Part shown: piece after piece, positions 7,442-15,888 of the stretch
How the letters are laid out: each line of letters starts with the position of its first letter
How positions within the stretch are numbered: position 1 is the first letter of the stretch
Source of the DNA: Campylobacterales bacterium
GTDB taxonomy: Bacteria; Campylobacterota; Campylobacteria; Campylobacterales; JALSKU01
Direction: 5' to 3'
DNA length: 31,388 nucleotides
NCBI GenBank assembly: GCA_027023175.1
Contig: JALVWW010000255.1
Location: forward strand, 1-31,388
The notes under the pieces: generated by a model
Databases searched by the model: none
What the model saw: only the letters and a program-made list of their open reading frames with translations
What the model was told of the DNA's origin: nothing
Translations under genes and position numbers: made by a program

Positions 7442-7873
7442 TTATATTTCCTCAAGCCCCAAAACAAAACATCTGTTATTTATTTTGCTTGTATCGAAAT
7501 AAGTCAGAGACAACTCTTTTAAGTTTTTGACAAACCCAAGATACTCTGGCGTAGAAAGCGTATATGTTGAGTCACCGTCAAATTCTTCTATCATGGTTTT
7601 TGCAGTACCGCCTATAAGATTGGCAGCTTCTTTAATCAAATCTATAAAAGCTTTTTCGTCAAGATTTTCTTCAAAAAGCAAGTTTTTTGCTATTAAATTG
7701 AGTGTGTCTTTTTTAAACAAAAAAACAGCATCATACTCTATATCATTTTGATAAATTGATATTTTAGAGCAATAAAAATTTTGAAAGTTTTTTGTTTTGC
7801 ACTCACTCAACTCAAATCCCAAGATATTGCAAAAGAAATTATCAGCAGCATTTTTTAAAAACTTAAATACCAA
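7442..7873 (-). CDS. CheX/CheC-type chemotaxis phosphatase-like protein
   Basis: 143 residues. The key motif is KEAANLIGGTAK, matching the E-x2-N...G active-site signature of CheC/CheX/FliY phosphatases that remove phosphate from CheY-P. Here it occurs once, as in CheX, rather than twice as in CheC/FliY. A downstream LSTPEYLG fits the LSxP turn of CheX. There is no SpoA domain, so it is not a complete FliY; that domain is supplied by the adjacent fliN. Start TTG 7873 has AAGGG six bases upstream. As first gene of the cheX-fliN-fliO cluster it may act at the motor switch. The phosphatase function is inferred from the motif and context. Confidence 0.72.
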   Translation of the reverse strand: MVFKFLKNAADNFFCNILGFELSECKTKNFQNFYCSKISIYQNDIEYDAVFLFKKDTLNLIAKNLLFEENLDEKAFIDLIKEAANLIGGTAKTMIEEFDGDSTYTLSTPEYLGFVKNLKELSLTYFDTSKINNRCFVLGLEEI

Positions 7874-7906
7874 AATAAACCCTTTAAACTTATTACTTTA
7901 CTTTGT

Positions 7907-7912
7907 AGTATA
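7907..7912 (-). promoter_or_regulatory. Candidate -10 box for the cheX-like/fliN/fliO unit
   Basis: The minus strand reads TATACT here, about 34 bases before the TTG start, in an AT-rich stretch. Campylobacterota sigma-70 promoters commonly have a good -10 and a poor -35. I found no sigma-54 (GG/GC) signature, so vegetative expression is more likely. Pattern match only. Confidence 0.4.
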
Positions 7913-7937
7913 CACTATATAAATTAAATAAATGTTT

Positions 7938-8064
7938 AAAGAAACACTCATAATTTTTTGTAAAATCATCATGAATAGTAAAAAGTATGAGTGTTTCTTT
8001 GTCTTGCCCTTCGGGCAAAGCTTTATTGAGAGGAATTTTTATTGGAATTAATTTCCAATAAAAA
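7938..8064. other. Three-hairpin structured element upstream of the TSUP gene
   Basis: Hairpin 1: AAAGAAACACTCATA (7938-7952) is perfectly complementary to TATGAGTGTTTCTTT (7986-8000); after one mismatch five more A-T pairs follow, giving 20 of 21 pairs and a 21-base loop. Hairpin 2: TTGCCC (8004-8009) with GGGCAA (8013-8018). Hairpin 3: a perfect 12-bp stem 8036-8047 with 8053-8064 and a five-base loop. The last two lack a 3' T-run, so they are not ordinary terminators. The element fills the divergent cheX/TSUP gap and contains a 24-codon open frame (7987-8061) that is probably incidental. It may be a non-coding RNA, a leader, or a small non-autonomous repeat. Confidence 0.8.
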
Positions 8065-8113
8065 GGAGATTTTAAAGTAAAAAAAGAGTATTATTCGTTT
8101 GTAAGGAGAAGAT

Positions 8114-8848
8114 ATGTTGGTAGCATTGTCAATTTTAGGTATTTTTATAGGATTTTTATCAGGCTTTTTTGCCATAGGCGGAGGTACTATGTTGGTTCCT
8201 GCTCTTTTGATGCTCGGATATGATATAAAGTATGCCATAGGCATTTCTGTAACCCAAATGGTATTTAGCTCACTTTACGGCTCATATCTCAACTATAAAA
8301 AAGGTACACTCAATCTTAAAAATTCCATATCCGTCGGTATTGGAGGATTTTTCGGAGCAGCAAACAGTGGATATATAGTGAGTCACCTCTCATCACATAC
8401 TTTGACACTTATATTTTTATCTTTTGTATTTTTGGCAATTTACAAATTTTTCAAATCCCCCCATGTATCTGATGAAAAAGAGATAAATAACAATCTTTTG
8501 CTTTTTGTTATAGGGTATCTTGTCGGAACAATGTCTATCAGTGTAGGCATAGGCGGAGCATTGCTTATAACCCCTATTCTTGTAGGCTTTTTACATTTTC
8601 CCTTAAAAAAAGCACTCTCTTCAGCACTCTTTTTTGTTATATTTTCTTCAGTTTCAGGATTTGCAAGTCTTGCATACAATGGGTTTGTTCATTACAGAGA
8701 AGGGTTTTTGGTGGGTATATTTTCTCTTGTAGGAGTCTATTTCGGTATCAAGCTCTCGCATAAAACAGAATACAAAAGACACAAAAAACTGCTTTTGATA
8801 TTTTATGTAGTGATTATGCTTCTTATACTTAAGAAACTATTTTTGTAG
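8114..8848 (+). CDS. TSUP (TauE/SafE) family sulfite/anion permease
   Basis: 244 residues, almost entirely hydrophobic, with about eight predicted membrane helices arranged as two related halves. Each half carries the TSUP glycine-rich signature: GFLSGFFAIGGGTMLVPAL near the N-terminus and GTMSISVGIGGALLITPIL in the middle. The family exports or imports small anions such as sulfite, sulfoacetate or organic acids across the inner membrane. A sulfur substrate would suit a sulfur-oxidising Campylobacterota species, but that is inference. The ATG at 8114 has GGAG (8105-8108) five bases upstream. It stands alone, divergent from the flagellar cluster and separated from uvrA by 114 bases with a new promoter. 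Confidence 0.87.
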   Translation: MLVALSILGIFIGFLSGFFAIGGGTMLVPALLMLGYDIKYAIGISVTQMVFSSLYGSYLNYKKGTLNLKNSISVGIGGFFGAANSGYIVSHLSSHTLTLIFLSFVFLAIYKFFKSPHVSDEKEINNNLLLFVIGYLVGTMSISVGIGGALLITPILVGFLHFPLKKALSSALFFVIFSSVSGFASLAYNGFVHYREGFLVGIFSLVGVYFGIKLSHKTEYKRHKKLLLIFYVVIMLLILKKLFL

Positions 8849-8934
8849 TGAGATATAAGTTAAAAAATACTATTGCTATCGCCTGACCCCTAAACTAAAT
8901 ATGTATAAGCCTTATTATAGATAATTTTTGATAT

Positions 8935-8940
8935 TATAAT
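8935..8940 (+). promoter_or_regulatory. Candidate -10 box for uvrA
   Basis: A perfect TATAAT lies 22 bases upstream of the uvrA ATG in the 114-base gap after the TSUP gene. It implies a very short leader with GAGG as ribosome site. I saw no convincing SOS (LexA) operator nearby, and Campylobacterota generally lack LexA. Confidence 0.6.
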
Positions 8941-8962
8941 TCTTTTAGACAAGAGGATATAA

Positions 8963-11773
8963 ATGATAAAAATATATAATGCAAAAGAGCATAATTTAAA
9001 GATAAACAAACTTCAAATTCCTAAAAATTCTCTTGTTGTAGTTACGGGTATTAGTGGTAGCGGAAAGAGTACTTTGGCTTTTGATACACTCTATGCAGAG
9101 GGGCAAAGAAGATATATTGAGTCACTCTCTTCTTATGCCAGACAGTTTTTGGACCGCATAGGAAAGCCAGATGTTGAGAGGATAGAGGGGCTTACTCCTG
9201 CTATTGCGATTGATCAAAAAACTACCAGTAAAAATCCGCGTTCAACCGTAGGAACCATAACTGAAATATATGACTACCTGAGGCTTTTATTTGCCAGAGT
9301 CGGAGAGCAGTACTGTTACAACTGTGGACACAAGATATCAAAAATGTCTGCCAGTGATATTATAGAACAAGTGTTATCCCTACCTAAAGGTGCGAAACTT
9401 GTCATCATGGCACCTCTGGTAAAAGAGAAAAAGGGAACTTTTGCGGATATGTTGGAGTCTTTAAGACACAGCGGCTATATAAGGGCTATGATAGATGGCG
9501 TTATGGTAAGGCTTGATGAAGAGATAGAGCTTAGCAAGACCAAAAAGCATACCATCAAAGTAGTTATAGATAGAGTGATAATAAAAGAGGAAAACAGAGC
9601 AAGAATTGCCGAAGATGTTGAAAAAGCTCTAAATGAAAGTTATGGAGAAGTTGAAGTTGACATTTTAAATTCAGATGAATTTGACCTGCAAGACAGCCAT
9701 ATACACTACTCCGAACACAATGCCTGCTTTGAGTGCAAGATAAGTTACGAACCGTTGGAGCCTTTGTCATTTTCATTTAATTCACCCAAGGGGGCATGTA
9801 GGGTTTGTGACGGGCTTGGCATAAAGTATTCACTTGATATGAGTAAAATTATCGATGGCAGTTTGAGTATAGAAGAGGGCGCTGTAAAAGTTCTTTACGG
9901 TTACAACAAGGGGTATTATTTTAGATTTTTAAAGGCTTATTGCGAAGCAAGCGGTATAGATATAAGCATACCTTTTGATGAATTACCTGAACATCAAAAA
10001 AAAGCGATACTTCACGGTGGAGTTGAGATAGCCCATTTTACATGGAAAAGGCACAAGCTAAAAAGAAAGTGGGAAGGTGCTATAAAACTGGCTTATGATA
10101 TGTTAAAAGGTGAAAAAGATATCAATGAATTTATGAGTGAAAAGATATGTTCGAACTGTAAAGGATACAGGCTTAAAAAAGAGAGTATGGCAGTAAAAGT
10201 AGCAGGATGCAATATAGCTGATATACTTGATATGCCTATCGAAGATGCCTATGCTTTTTTCAGTGATGAGAAAAATTTTGGGTATTTCACCCCCTTGCAA
10301 AAAGAGATAAGTGCCCCAATTCTTAAAGAGATAAGAGAGAGACTTTTTTTTCTGTATGATGTAGGTCTTGGATATATCACCCTTGGAAGAGATGCAAGAA
10401 GTATAAGCGGTGGAGAAGCCCAAAGAATAAGGATAGCTTCTCAGATAGGAAGCGGTCTTAGCGGTGTAATGTATGTTCTTGATGAGCCTAGTATCGGACT
10501 ACATGAGAGAGATACATTGAAGCTTATAAAAACTCTTAGAAACCTTCAAAAAAAAGGTAACTCTGTTATAGTGGTAGAGCATGACAAGGAGACCATAAAA
10601 GCAGCTGATTTTATAGTGGATATCGGCCCGGGTGCCGGTGAAAGAGGTGGAGAAGTAGTCTTTGCAGGAACCTATAAAGAGCTCTTAAAAAGTGATACTC
10701 TAACGGCAAAGTATTTAACAGGTGAGAGAAAAATTGAACATACTAAAAAAAGAGTCCAGGAAAATTTTATAGAGCTTAAAAATGTAAATATCAACAACAT
10801 AAAAAATCTATCAGTTAAAATACCTATAAAAAACTTAGTATGCGTTACCGGAGTCAGCGGAAGCGGTAAAAGCTCACTCATACTTCAGACACTTCTGCCT
10901 ATAGCAAAAGAGGATTTAAACAGGGCAAAAAAGGTCAAAAAAGTTTCAGGAGCATATTGTGAAGGGCTTGAACAACTTGATAAAGTCATATATCTTGACC
11001 AAAGCCCTATCGGAAGGACTCCCAGAAGCAACCCCGCAACTTATACGGGAGTAATGGATGAGATAAGAGTACTTTTCAGTTCAACAAAAGAGGCAAAGAT
11101 AAGAGGGTATAAAGTTGGAAGATTTTCTTTCAATGTAAAAGGCGGAAGGTGTGAAAAGTGTAAGGGAGAGGGGGAGATAAAGATAGAGATGCATTTTTTG
11201 CCGGATATTATGGTAAAATGTGATAGTTGTAACGGTACAAGATACAACGCTCAGACTTTGGAGATAAAATACAAAGGAAAAAACATCAGCGATGTTTTAA
11301 ATATGAGTGTAGATGAGGCAGCAGAGTTTTTCAAAGCAATTCCAAAAATTTATCAAAAATTAAAAACTTTGCAGGATGTCGGTCTTGGGTATATCAAGCT
11401 TGGTCAAAATGCAACCACTCTAAGCGGTGGAGAAGCCCAAAGGATAAAACTCTCAAAAGAGCTTGGAAAAAATGCGACAGGTAATACTTTGTATGTGCTT
11501 GATGAGCCGACAACCGGACTTCATTTTGCCGATATAGACAGGCTAAACAAAGTCTTGCACCATTTGGTCGACCTTGGTAACAGTGTTATAGTAATTGAAC
11601 ACAATATGGATATCATAAAAAACAGTGACTACATCATAGATATGGGATATGAAGGTGGTGACAAAGGCGGACAGGTAATAGCTCAGGGTAGTGTTAAGGA
11701 ATTGATAGAAAATATGAAAAAAACGAAAAGTTATACAGCTAAATATCTTAAAATGGAGATAGAAAATGACTAA
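8963..11773 (+). CDS. uvrA: Excinuclease ABC subunit A
   Basis: 936 residues, normal UvrA size. It is the damage-recognition ATPase of nucleotide excision repair, loading UvrB onto distorted DNA. Two ABC ATPase modules are present. Walker A sites are GISGSGKST (K35) and GVSGSGKSS (K636), signature motifs are ISGGEAQRIRIA and LSGGEAQRIKLS, and Walker B sites are YVLDEPSIGLH and YVLDEPTTGLH. Zinc sites include CYNCGHK, a second cysteine set at CFECK/CRVCDGLG, and the C-terminal DNA-binding finger starting C730-x2-C733 and closing with CDSC. All motifs are intact. The last eight bases overlap the HDOD gene, so uvrA, HDOD and polA form a coupled unit. Confidence 0.98.
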   Translation: MIKIYNAKEHNLKINKLQIPKNSLVVVTGISGSGKSTLAFDTLYAEGQRRYIESLSSYARQFLDRIGKPDVERIEGLTPAIAIDQKTTSKNPRSTVGTITEIYDYLRLLFARVGEQYCYNCGHKISKMSASDIIEQVLSLPKGAKLVIMAPLVKEKKGTFADMLESLRHSGYIRAMIDGVMVRLDEEIELSKTKKHTIKVVIDRVIIKEENRARIAEDVEKALNESYGEVEVDILNSDEFDLQDSHIHYSEHNACFECKISYEPLEPLSFSFNSPKGACRVCDGLGIKYSLDMSKIIDGSLSIEEGAVKVLYGYNKGYYFRFLKAYCEASGIDISIPFDELPEHQKKAILHGGVEIAHFTWKRHKLKRKWEGAIKLAYDMLKGEKDINEFMSEKICSNCKGYRLKKESMAVKVAGCNIADILDMPIEDAYAFFSDEKNFGYFTPLQKEISAPILKEIRERLFFLYDVGLGYITLGRDARSISGGEAQRIRIASQIGSGLSGVMYVLDEPSIGLHERDTLKLIKTLRNLQKKGNSVIVVEHDKETIKAADFIVDIGPGAGERGGEVVFAGTYKELLKSDTLTAKYLTGERKIEHTKKRVQENFIELKNVNINNIKNLSVKIPIKNLVCVTGVSGSGKSSLILQTLLPIAKEDLNRAKKVKKVSGAYCEGLEQLDKVIYLDQSPIGRTPRSNPATYTGVMDEIRVLFSSTKEAKIRGYKVGRFSFNVKGGRCEKCKGEGEIKIEMHFLPDIMVKCDSCNGTRYNAQTLEIKYKGKNISDVLNMSVDEAAEFFKAIPKIYQKLKTLQDVGLGYIKLGQNATTLSGGEAQRIKLSKELGKNATGNTLYVLDEPTTGLHFADIDRLNKVLHHLVDLGNSVIVIEHNMDIIKNSDYIIDMGYEGGDKGGQVIAQGSVKELIENMKKTKSYTAKYLKMEIEND

Positions 11774-12587
11774 AGAGCTGATAGATAGGATACGATCCAT
11801 CCCTCCGCTTCCGGAGACATTTATACGCATCGATGCCATTTGTAGCAGTCCAAACGGAACCATATCTGAACTTTCCAAGGTAGTTGAAAAAGATCCAATG
11901 TTGGTGGCAAATATACTAAAGATAGTAAACTCTCCTTTGTATGAACTTAGAAGCGAAGTAAAAAGTGTTTCTCAGGCTGTTTCTTTGCTTGGTATGAAAG
12001 AAATAAACTCTTTGAGTGCAACAATATCTGTAAAAAAACTCCTTAAGGTTGATATGGAGCCATACGGTATAGCACCCGAAAGATTTGCTCTTATATCAAA
12101 TATGCAAGGAGCTCTTATAAAAAAATGGGTTGGTAAAATTGACAGGCAAAAAGCGGAAACTCTTTTTATGCCTGCACTTTTGCAAGAAACAGGAAAAATT
12201 ATAATAGCTGATGAAATAGTGAAAAATGATGAAGTTTTTCAGTTCAAATCAGACATAGAAACCGCTATAAATATTCCACAGATAGAGAGAATGTATGTTG
12301 ATACCACTTCAAGTGAAGTTACGGCTAAAATATTTGAGCACTGGGGATTTGATGAGTTTCTTGTAGAGATTATTAGATACAGTGACCAACCTGAAATTGC
12401 AGATGATGAGTACAGGGAGTATGCAACATATCTAAATATTGCCAAAACCGCTCTGGCTGTAAATGCTCCTCTTTCTCAAAGAAATATAACCATTGCTCTA
12501 AATCATGCAAAAAAAGCAGGCTTTGATGAAAAAGAGCTGAGTGAGTCTATAAAACTGTTGCAAGAAAGTTATGAGGGTGAGATTTGA
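11766..12587 (+). CDS. HDOD domain protein
   Basis: 273 residues with an HDOD domain over most of its length (residues ~5-210). Family hallmarks are IPPLPETFIRI at the N-terminus, VVEKDPMLVANILKIVNSPLY, and AVSLLGMKEINSL. HDOD proteins are HD-superfamily relatives lacking the metal-binding catalytic residues and are thought to be signalling or scaffold proteins; no nuclease or phosphodiesterase motif is visible here. It overlaps uvrA by eight bases and polA by four (TTGA), so it is translated with two DNA-repair enzymes. A role in coordinating repair or stress signalling is inference from that position alone. Confidence 0.88.
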   Translation: MTKELIDRIRSIPPLPETFIRIDAICSSPNGTISELSKVVEKDPMLVANILKIVNSPLYELRSEVKSVSQAVSLLGMKEINSLSATISVKKLLKVDMEPYGIAPERFALISNMQGALIKKWVGKIDRQKAETLFMPALLQETGKIIIADEIVKNDEVFQFKSDIETAINIPQIERMYVDTTSSEVTAKIFEHWGFDEFLVEIIRYSDQPEIADDEYREYATYLNIAKTALAVNAPLSQRNITIALNHAKKAGFDEKELSESIKLLQESYEGEI

Positions 12588-15244
12588 AAACACTGACTAT
12601 TATAGATACTTTTGGATTTTTCTTTAGAAATTATTATGCTTTGCCTTATCTTAAAAGCAAAGATGGTTTTCCTACAGGACTTTTGACAGGATTTGTAAAC
12701 TTTATCGCCTCCATAAATAAAGAGCATGGAACCGACTATCTTCTTTTTGCACTTGATTCAAAAGAGAAAACTTTGCGTTGTGAAATAGACCCCAACTATA
12801 AAGCAAACAGACCCACACCTCCCGAAGATCTTTTAAAGCAGTTGCCTGTTGCAGTAGAGTGGATAAATAAAATGGGCTTCAAGTCCATAGAAGTTCCAGG
12901 ATATGAGGCAGATGATATCATAGCAACCATTGCTGAAGATGCTAAGAAAAAAGGGATAAAAGTACAGATAGTATCATCAGACAAAGATCTTTATCAGCTT
13001 ATTGATGATGATAAAGTTCTCATTTACGATCCTATGAAAAAGATAAAAATCAATGAAGAAGAGTGTATAAAAAAGTTTGGAGTAAAACCTTCTCAGATAG
13101 TGGACTATCTTGCGCTTGTAGGTGACAGCAGTGATAATATACCCGGAGTCAAAGGCATAGGTCCAAAAGGGGCTAGAACTCTTTTAAAAGAGTTTGGTAG
13201 CTTGGAAAATATTTATAAAAATCTTGATAAAATTGCCAACAAAAGAACAAAAAAGCTTCTTGAAGAATCCCGTGAGAATGCATTTTTAAGTTATAAGCTT
13301 GCCTCACTATACTATAATATAGTAAAAGATATAGATTATTCCAAGTTTACTTTTCCAAAAAATAACCCTATTTTAAACATAAAAGATGAGCTCAAAAAAT
13401 ATGATATGAAAACGATTTTGCAAAGAGCAAGTGCCGCATATGAGCATGAAGAGTTGAAAAGAAAAGAGGCCAAAGAGAGTTTCAAGCCGATACTGCTTGA
13501 TACAAAAGAGAAGCTTTTTGAAGTGATAGATAAAATCCCCAAAGATGCTGTAGTGGCTTTTGATACCGAGACAACATCTACAACATCGAGAATTGCAAAA
13601 ATAGTCGGATTTTCATTTTGTTATGATGAAAAAGAGGCTTTTTATGTGCCTATAAACCACTTTTATCTTGGAGTTGGAGACCAGGTTGAAGAAGAGGCGG
13701 CGGCAAGTGCCGTAAAGAGACTTTTTTCATTTAAAATTGTAGGACAAAATTTAAAATATGACTACAATATCCTTTTGCAAAATTTTAACTTTTTACCTGA
13801 TGTTCCGGAAGCTGACACTATGGTAGAAGCGTGGCTGAAAGACCCCTCAAGCAGCGTAGGCATGGATAATCTGGCAAAAAGATACTTTGATCATGAAATG
13901 GTCAAGTTTAAAGATGTCGTAAAAAAAGGGGATGATTTCAGCTCGGTTGATTTAAATGAAGCTTGTTTGTATGCAAGTGAAGATGCATGGATGACACTGA
14001 AACTTTATAACTTTTTTAAAGTAAACCTTGAAGAGGATTTGCAAAAGGAAGCAAAAAAGGTAGAGTACCCTTTTATTATGACTCTTTTGTCTATGGAAAA
14101 CGAAGGTATAGGTGTAAGTATTGAGTTTTTGGAATATCTTTTGCAAAAAGCAAATAAAACTTTGGAGCTTCTTACGAAAGAGATATATAAGCTTGCAGGA
14201 AGTGAGTTTAATATCAACTCCACAAAACAGCTTGGTGAAATTTTGTTTGAAAAACTAAAACTTAAAAAGGGTAAAAAAACAAAAACAGGATACAGTACCG
14301 ATGAAAAAGTGCTGTTATCTTTGAAAGATGAGCATCCTATCATTGAAAAAATACTTGACTACAGGGAAAGTTTCAAGCTTAGAAGCACATATATTGAGCC
14401 TCTTTTGAAACTTGCCAGGATGGATAAATATAACAGGATTTATACTTCATTTTTGCAGACTGGAACTGCTACAGGCAGACTAAGCAGCAAAAATCCAAAC
14501 TTACAAAATATTCCGGTTAGAAGCGAACTTGGACGGGAAATCAGAGAAGCATTTATAGCAAAAGAGGGATATAAACTTGTAAGTCTTGACTATTCTCAAA
14601 TAGAGCTTAGACTCCTGGCACACTTTAGCAAAGATCCGGCTTTGGTTAAAGCCTTCAAAGAGGATAAGGATATACATCTTGAAACTGCTGTAAAAATATT
14701 TGGAAAAGAAAAAGCTCATGAAAAAAGAAATATTGCAAAAAGTATCAATTTTGGACTTTTGTATGGAATGGGAAGTAGAAAGCTTGCCGGCGAAATAAAT
14801 GTATCCCAAAAAGAGGCAAAAGAGTATATTTTGAGCTATTTTGAGAGTTTTCCAACTGTTAAAACTTATCTTGAAAGTATTGTAGAATACTCCAAGGAGC
14901 ACGGGTATGTAAAGACACTTTTGGGAAGAAAGAGATATTTTGACTATAACAGTGCAAATGCATTTATGAAAGCATCATTCGAGCGAGAATCAGTTAATAC
15001 TGTTTTTCAAGGAAGTGCAGCTGATCTTATAAAACTAGCTATGAATAAAATGTATAATATTTTACTAAAAAGCAGCAATGCTATGCTTTTGCAGATTCAT
15101 GATGAATTGATTTTTGAAGTCAAAGATGATGAGGTGGAGAGTTTTAGCAAATTGGCAAAAGAGACTATGGAAGATATCTATCCTTTGAATGTACCTATGA
15201 AATGTAGTGTAAATATAGGTGATAACTGGGGTGAATTAAAGTAA
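12584..15244 (+). CDS. polA: DNA polymerase I
   Basis: 886 residues. The 5'-3' nuclease domain (about 1-290) has YKANRP, PGYEADDIIATIA, SSDKDLYQL and the H3TH segment VKGIGPKGA. The 3'-5' proofreading domain keeps its catalytic motifs: D327-T-E329, NLKYDYN near 389, and YASEDAWMT with D467. The polymerase domain has motif A DYSQIELR (D669), the O-helix RNIAKSINFGLLYG, and motif C HDELIFE (D840). It fills gaps in repair and removes Okazaki primers. The TTG start at 12584 overlaps the HDOD stop as TTGA with GAGGGTGAG upstream. All three activities look intact, so this is a full Pol I rather than a Taq-like proofreading-deficient form. Confidence 0.98.
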   Translation: MKTLTIIDTFGFFFRNYYALPYLKSKDGFPTGLLTGFVNFIASINKEHGTDYLLFALDSKEKTLRCEIDPNYKANRPTPPEDLLKQLPVAVEWINKMGFKSIEVPGYEADDIIATIAEDAKKKGIKVQIVSSDKDLYQLIDDDKVLIYDPMKKIKINEEECIKKFGVKPSQIVDYLALVGDSSDNIPGVKGIGPKGARTLLKEFGSLENIYKNLDKIANKRTKKLLEESRENAFLSYKLASLYYNIVKDIDYSKFTFPKNNPILNIKDELKKYDMKTILQRASAAYEHEELKRKEAKESFKPILLDTKEKLFEVIDKIPKDAVVAFDTETTSTTSRIAKIVGFSFCYDEKEAFYVPINHFYLGVGDQVEEEAAASAVKRLFSFKIVGQNLKYDYNILLQNFNFLPDVPEADTMVEAWLKDPSSSVGMDNLAKRYFDHEMVKFKDVVKKGDDFSSVDLNEACLYASEDAWMTLKLYNFFKVNLEEDLQKEAKKVEYPFIMTLLSMENEGIGVSIEFLEYLLQKANKTLELLTKEIYKLAGSEFNINSTKQLGEILFEKLKLKKGKKTKTGYSTDEKVLLSLKDEHPIIEKILDYRESFKLRSTYIEPLLKLARMDKYNRIYTSFLQTGTATGRLSSKNPNLQNIPVRSELGREIREAFIAKEGYKLVSLDYSQIELRLLAHFSKDPALVKAFKEDKDIHLETAVKIFGKEKAHEKRNIAKSINFGLLYGMGSRKLAGEINVSQKEAKEYILSYFESFPTVKTYLESIVEYSKEHGYVKTLLGRKRYFDYNSANAFMKASFERESVNTVFQGSAADLIKLAMNKMYNILLKSSNAMLLQIHDELIFEVKDDEVESFSKLAKETMEDIYPLNVPMKCSVNIGDNWGELK

Positions 15245-15314
15245 TAACTGACTTTAAGTACCTTTTGTACCTTCTTTGCTTATCAAGGTGGCATAAGGTG
15301 CGTAAGGTCAGTTA
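15245..15314. repeat. Inverted array of AAGGT nonamers after polA
   Basis: Starting directly after the polA TAA, the left arm holds ACTGACTTT, AAGTACCTT, TTGTACCTT (15247-15273). The right arm holds AAGGTGGCAT, AAGGTGCGT, AAGGTCAGT (15285-15312). Read on one strand both arms are three tandem AAGGT-type units, and the ends TAACTGAC (15245-15252) and GTCAGTTA (15307-15314) are perfect inverted repeats. The whole folds into a long imperfect hairpin with an ~11-base loop. It precedes a separate ordinary terminator and is therefore not needed for termination. Confidence 0.8.
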
Positions 15315-15316
15315 AT

Positions 15317-15342
15317 AACAGCAGGGAAATTCCCTGCTTGTT
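15317..15342. terminator. Bidirectional terminator between polA and tlpA-like gene
   Basis: Perfect stem GCAGGGA (15321-15327) and TCCCTGC (15331-15337) with a three-base loop; flanking AACA and GTT extend it past a one-base bulge. A moderately T-rich tract follows on the plus strand, and TGTTATT follows on the minus strand. It lies two bases beyond the stop of the convergent minus-strand gene. Confidence 0.75.
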
Positions 15343-15343
15343 G

Positions 15344-15880
15344 TTACTTGTTTATCAATTCTGTTATATCCTGTTCAAACTCTTTTTTGCTTTTAAGACC
15401 AAGATATACTTTTGTGGCATTGCCTTTTTTATCAAAAAGTATTGAAAAAGGAATAAGTCCTTTCCATGAAGTTTTTGCAGTTATATAATCTGAAAATTTA
15501 AATACTTCAGGGTCGCTGTCATTGATGACCGGATAGTTTATACCTTTTTCTTTTACAAAAGCTCTCAAATCATCATCGCTTATTCTTGTTTGTACCTGAA
15601 ATGCCTCTATAAGAAAATTATCTTTGTACTTTTCCTGCAACTCTATCAGTTCTGGCATCTCCATAAGACATGGAGGACATTGGTTGCCCCAAAAAGAGAG
15701 TAGAACAACTTTCCCCTTTGCATTACTGAAGTGAATTCCCTCCAAAAAAGTATTTAGTACTATTTTGTTACCGTTTAAATCTTTAAATTTAAATGTATAA
15801 TCCTCTTTGTGGTTTGCTGCACTTAGTGAGCTTGTCAAAGCAAATATTGCCACAATAAAACCTGCTATAAATTTTTTCAT
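15344..15880 (-). CDS. TlpA-like periplasmic thioredoxin-fold protein
   Basis: 178 residues. A signal peptide (MKKFIAGFIV, hydrophobic core, then LSAA near residue 22) sends it to the periplasm. The thioredoxin fold has WGNQCPPC with active-site cysteines C68 and C71, and a cis-proline loop at LIPFSILFD. It belongs to the TlpA/ResA/AhpC-TSA group, usually thiol reductases that serve cytochrome c maturation or outer-envelope disulfides. The exact partner cannot be read here. ATG 15880 has AGGAG eight... to five bases upstream, seven bases after the dnaJ stop, so it is the distal gene of a dnaJ-led transcript. The Asn-Gln before CPPC replaces the more usual Ala-x-Trp. Confidence 0.83.
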   Translation of the reverse strand: MKKFIAGFIVAIFALTSSLSAANHKEDYTFKFKDLNGNKIVLNTFLEGIHFSNAKGKVVLLSFWGNQCPPCLMEMPELIELQEKYKDNFLIEAFQVQTRISDDDLRAFVKEKGINYPVINDSDPEVFKFSDYITAKTSWKGLIPFSILFDKKGNATKVYLGLKSKKEFEQDITELINK

Positions 15881-15888
15881 CTTTTCTC

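Noticed and set aside
7442..7873. FliY (CheC-FliN fusion)
   Set aside because: There is no SpoA/FliN domain in this protein and only one E-x2-N motif; FliN is a separate downstream gene.
7987..8061. 24-residue protein (starts MSVSLSCPSGKALL)
   Set aside because: It lies wholly inside the hairpin element, has no Shine-Dalgarno site, and its codons are set by the stem arms. Kept only as a note in the structured-element entry.
8036..8064. Intrinsic terminator
   Set aside because: The 12-bp stem is followed by A's, not T's, on both strands, and no gene ends toward it from either side.
14501..14902. 133-residue minus-strand frame within polA
   Set aside because: It is opposite the conserved polymerase domain; the Phe/Lys/Ser-rich product has no recognisable motif and no ribosome site.
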